DNA from: an uncultured Coriobacteriaceae bacterium
Lineage (GTDB): Bacteria > Actinomycetota > Coriobacteriia > Coriobacteriales > Eggerthellaceae
Length of the DNA: 6,145 bases
Assembly: GCA_902796815.1 (NCBI GenBank)
Contig: CADBQL010000181.1
Span: 1-6,145 of the forward strand
Direction: 5' to 3'
Shown: in pieces, positions 5,012 through 6,145 of the stretch
How positions within the stretch are numbered: the stretch's first letter is position 1
Layout: the number at the start of each line of letters is the position of its first letter
The notes under the pieces: generated by a model
What the model was told of the DNA's origin: nothing
Databases searched by the model: none
Seen by the model: the letters and a program-made list of their open reading frames with translations, nothing else
Made by a program: the position numbers and the translations under genes

Positions 5012-6145
5012 ATGGCGACAAAAGTGATGATAAGCCTGCCAGATGAGGCAGACTACGCAGTACGCATCGGCGCGGGCGTGCTCGACGCGCTCGGGCGCAA
5101 CCTGCGCAGTTTCGAGCGGTTTGCAAGAGCGCAGGACGTGCTCGTGATCACGGATTCGAACGTTGGACCGCTCTATCTCGCGCGCACGCGGAAGGCGCTT
5201 ACCGCCGAAGGTTTCAAAGTCCGCGAAATCACCGTTCCCGCAGGCGAACCCTCCAAATCGATCGACGTCGCAGCAGAAATCTGGTCGGCGATGGCGCAGC
5301 TCTCACTCGGCCGAGACTGCCTGGTCGTCGCGCTCGGCGGGGGTGTCGTGGGCGATCTGGCGGGCTTTGTCGCTTCGACGTACATGCGCGGCGTGCCGGT
5401 CGTGCAAGTTCCCACCACGTTGCTGTCGATGGTCGACTCATCAGTCGGCGGAAAAACCGCGGTCAATCTCCCAGAGGGAAAAAACCTCGTCGGGACTTTT
5501 TTCCAGCCCTCGTTCGTGTGTGCAGACACATCAACGCTCGCTTCGCTTCCCGAACGCGAATGGCTGTGCGGCTGCGGGGAAATTGCAAAGTCATCGGTCA
5601 TCGATTCGGACGATTTTTTCTTCTGGCTGCTCGAGCACGCGCAGGAGCTGGCCAAACGAGACCCGGTAACCACAGAAGAGGCCATCGCACGCTGCGTCGT
5701 CTTCAAAGCCGACATCGTCGCACGCGATAAAACAGAAACCTCCGGCGTACGCGAATGCCTAAACTATGGCCACACGCTCGGGCACGCGATCGAAGCCTGC
5801 ACGGGGTTCGGCACGTTCAGCCACGGTGCCTGCGTGGCCGAAGGCATGCGCTTCGCCGCTAAACTCGCCTGCGACTTTGCCGAGCATAATGCCGAATCAA
5901 CAACAAACGCAAACCCCGACGCCGTAGCCGAATTCGCCGCCGCGCAAGCAGACCTCCTCGACGCACTCGGCCTCGTACCGCTTGCATACGAAGCCACACC
6001 GGAAGCCTTGCTTTCGGCCATGAAACACGACAAGAAGGCCCGCGGTGGAGACCTCCGCTTCGTCTTGGCCGACGATATCGCCACCTGGCGCATTCGGCCG
6101 ATTGCTGACGATCTGGTGCTTTCCGCCCTCACGCGGGCCCGATAA
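5012..6145 (+). CDS. aroB: 3-Dehydroquinate synthase
   Basis: AroB cyclises DAHP to 3-dehydroquinate, the second step of the shikimate pathway, using NAD+ and a divalent metal such as zinc. The 377-residue product is complete, with its TAA as the last three bases of the window. The NAD-binding half shows ITDSNV (46-51), PAGEPSKS (76-83), the glycine-rich GGGVVGDLAG (109-118) and TTLLSMVDSSVGGKTAVN (135-152, with Asp142 and Lys148). GKNLVGTFFQP (156-166) supplies Lys157. Metal ligands are Glu190, His254 (NYGHTLGHAIE) and His271 (SHGACVAEGM). Around Glu190 the sequence reads CGCGEIAKSSVI, where most homologs have a G-x-A-E-x-[IV]-K motif, so an Ala is replaced by Gly and two Cys lie close by. 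A short Asn/Thr-rich insertion sits near 294-303. The ATG has GGAG 6 nt upstream. It is co-directional with aroC-aroK but separated by 235 bp. Confidence 0.96.
   Translation: MATKVMISLPDEADYAVRIGAGVLDALGRNLRSFERFARAQDVLVITDSNVGPLYLARTRKALTAEGFKVREITVPAGEPSKSIDVAAEIWSAMAQLSLGRDCLVVALGGGVVGDLAGFVASTYMRGVPVVQVPTTLLSMVDSSVGGKTAVNLPEGKNLVGTFFQPSFVCADTSTLASLPEREWLCGCGEIAKSSVIDSDDFFFWLLEHAQELAKRDPVTTEEAIARCVVFKADIVARDKTETSGVRECLNYGHTLGHAIEACTGFGTFSHGACVAEGMRFAAKLACDFAEHNAESTTNANPDAVAEFAAAQADLLDALGLVPLAYEATPEALLSAMKHDKKARGGDLRFVLADDIATWRIRPIADDLVLSALTRAR

Noticed and set aside
4970..5027. GTG-started 18-residue frame overlapping the aroB start
   Set aside because: It has no Shine-Dalgarno, is out of frame with aroB and has unremarkable content; it is expected by chance.
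1..6145. Mobile element, CRISPR array or phage-related genes
   Set aside because: No transposase, integrase, spaced identical repeats or terminal inverted repeats are visible; all sizeable coding regions are housekeeping genes with similar codon use.

Overview
This window is a compact shikimate-pathway locus from a moderately GC-rich bacterium. The gene content (aroC, aroK, aroB, aroQ, an Xaa-Pro peptidase and efp side by side) is the cluster known from Actinobacteria; in Mycobacterium tuberculosis the order is aroC-aroK-aroB-aroQ-...-pepQ-efp-nusB. The protein style (AroB with a Cys-Gly-Cys-Gly-Glu zinc site, EF-P with a PGKGGAF loop) leads me to guess Coriobacteriia (Eggerthella/Slackia relatives). 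That placement is inference from memory, not a search.

Layout, left to right. 1-102: unassigned margin. 103-132: strong intrinsic terminator on the minus strand. 180-740 (-): efp, elongation factor P. 741-992: efp leader and a near-consensus promoter (about 820-849, minus). 993-2711 (-): one continuous gene fusing a complete type II 3-dehydroquinase (AroQ) to a complete M24 Xaa-Pro peptidase (PepQ/PepP-like). 2712-3010: divergent intergenic region rich in dyads and short repeats. 3011-4183 (+): aroC, chorismate synthase. 4180-4776 (+): aroK, shikimate kinase, overlapping aroC by an ATGA. 4777-5011: leader region with a possible 12-codon leader ORF and a hairpin. 5012-6145 (+): aroB, 3-dehydroquinate synthase, whose stop codon is the last three bases of the window.

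Functionally, AroB makes 3-dehydroquinate, the AroQ domain dehydrates it to 3-dehydroshikimate, AroK phosphorylates shikimate and AroC makes chorismate. AroE (shikimate dehydrogenase) and AroA (EPSP synthase) are not in the window. EF-P and the Xaa-Pro peptidase form a second theme around proline: EF-P relieves ribosome stalling at proline runs, and the peptidase releases amino acids from Xaa-Pro peptides.

The most notable features are the AroQ::PepQ fusion, the split of the ancestral co-directional cluster into two divergent units (explicable by one inversion of the aroC-aroK-aroB block), and a 29-bp nested dyad in the divergent promoter region that looks like an operator.
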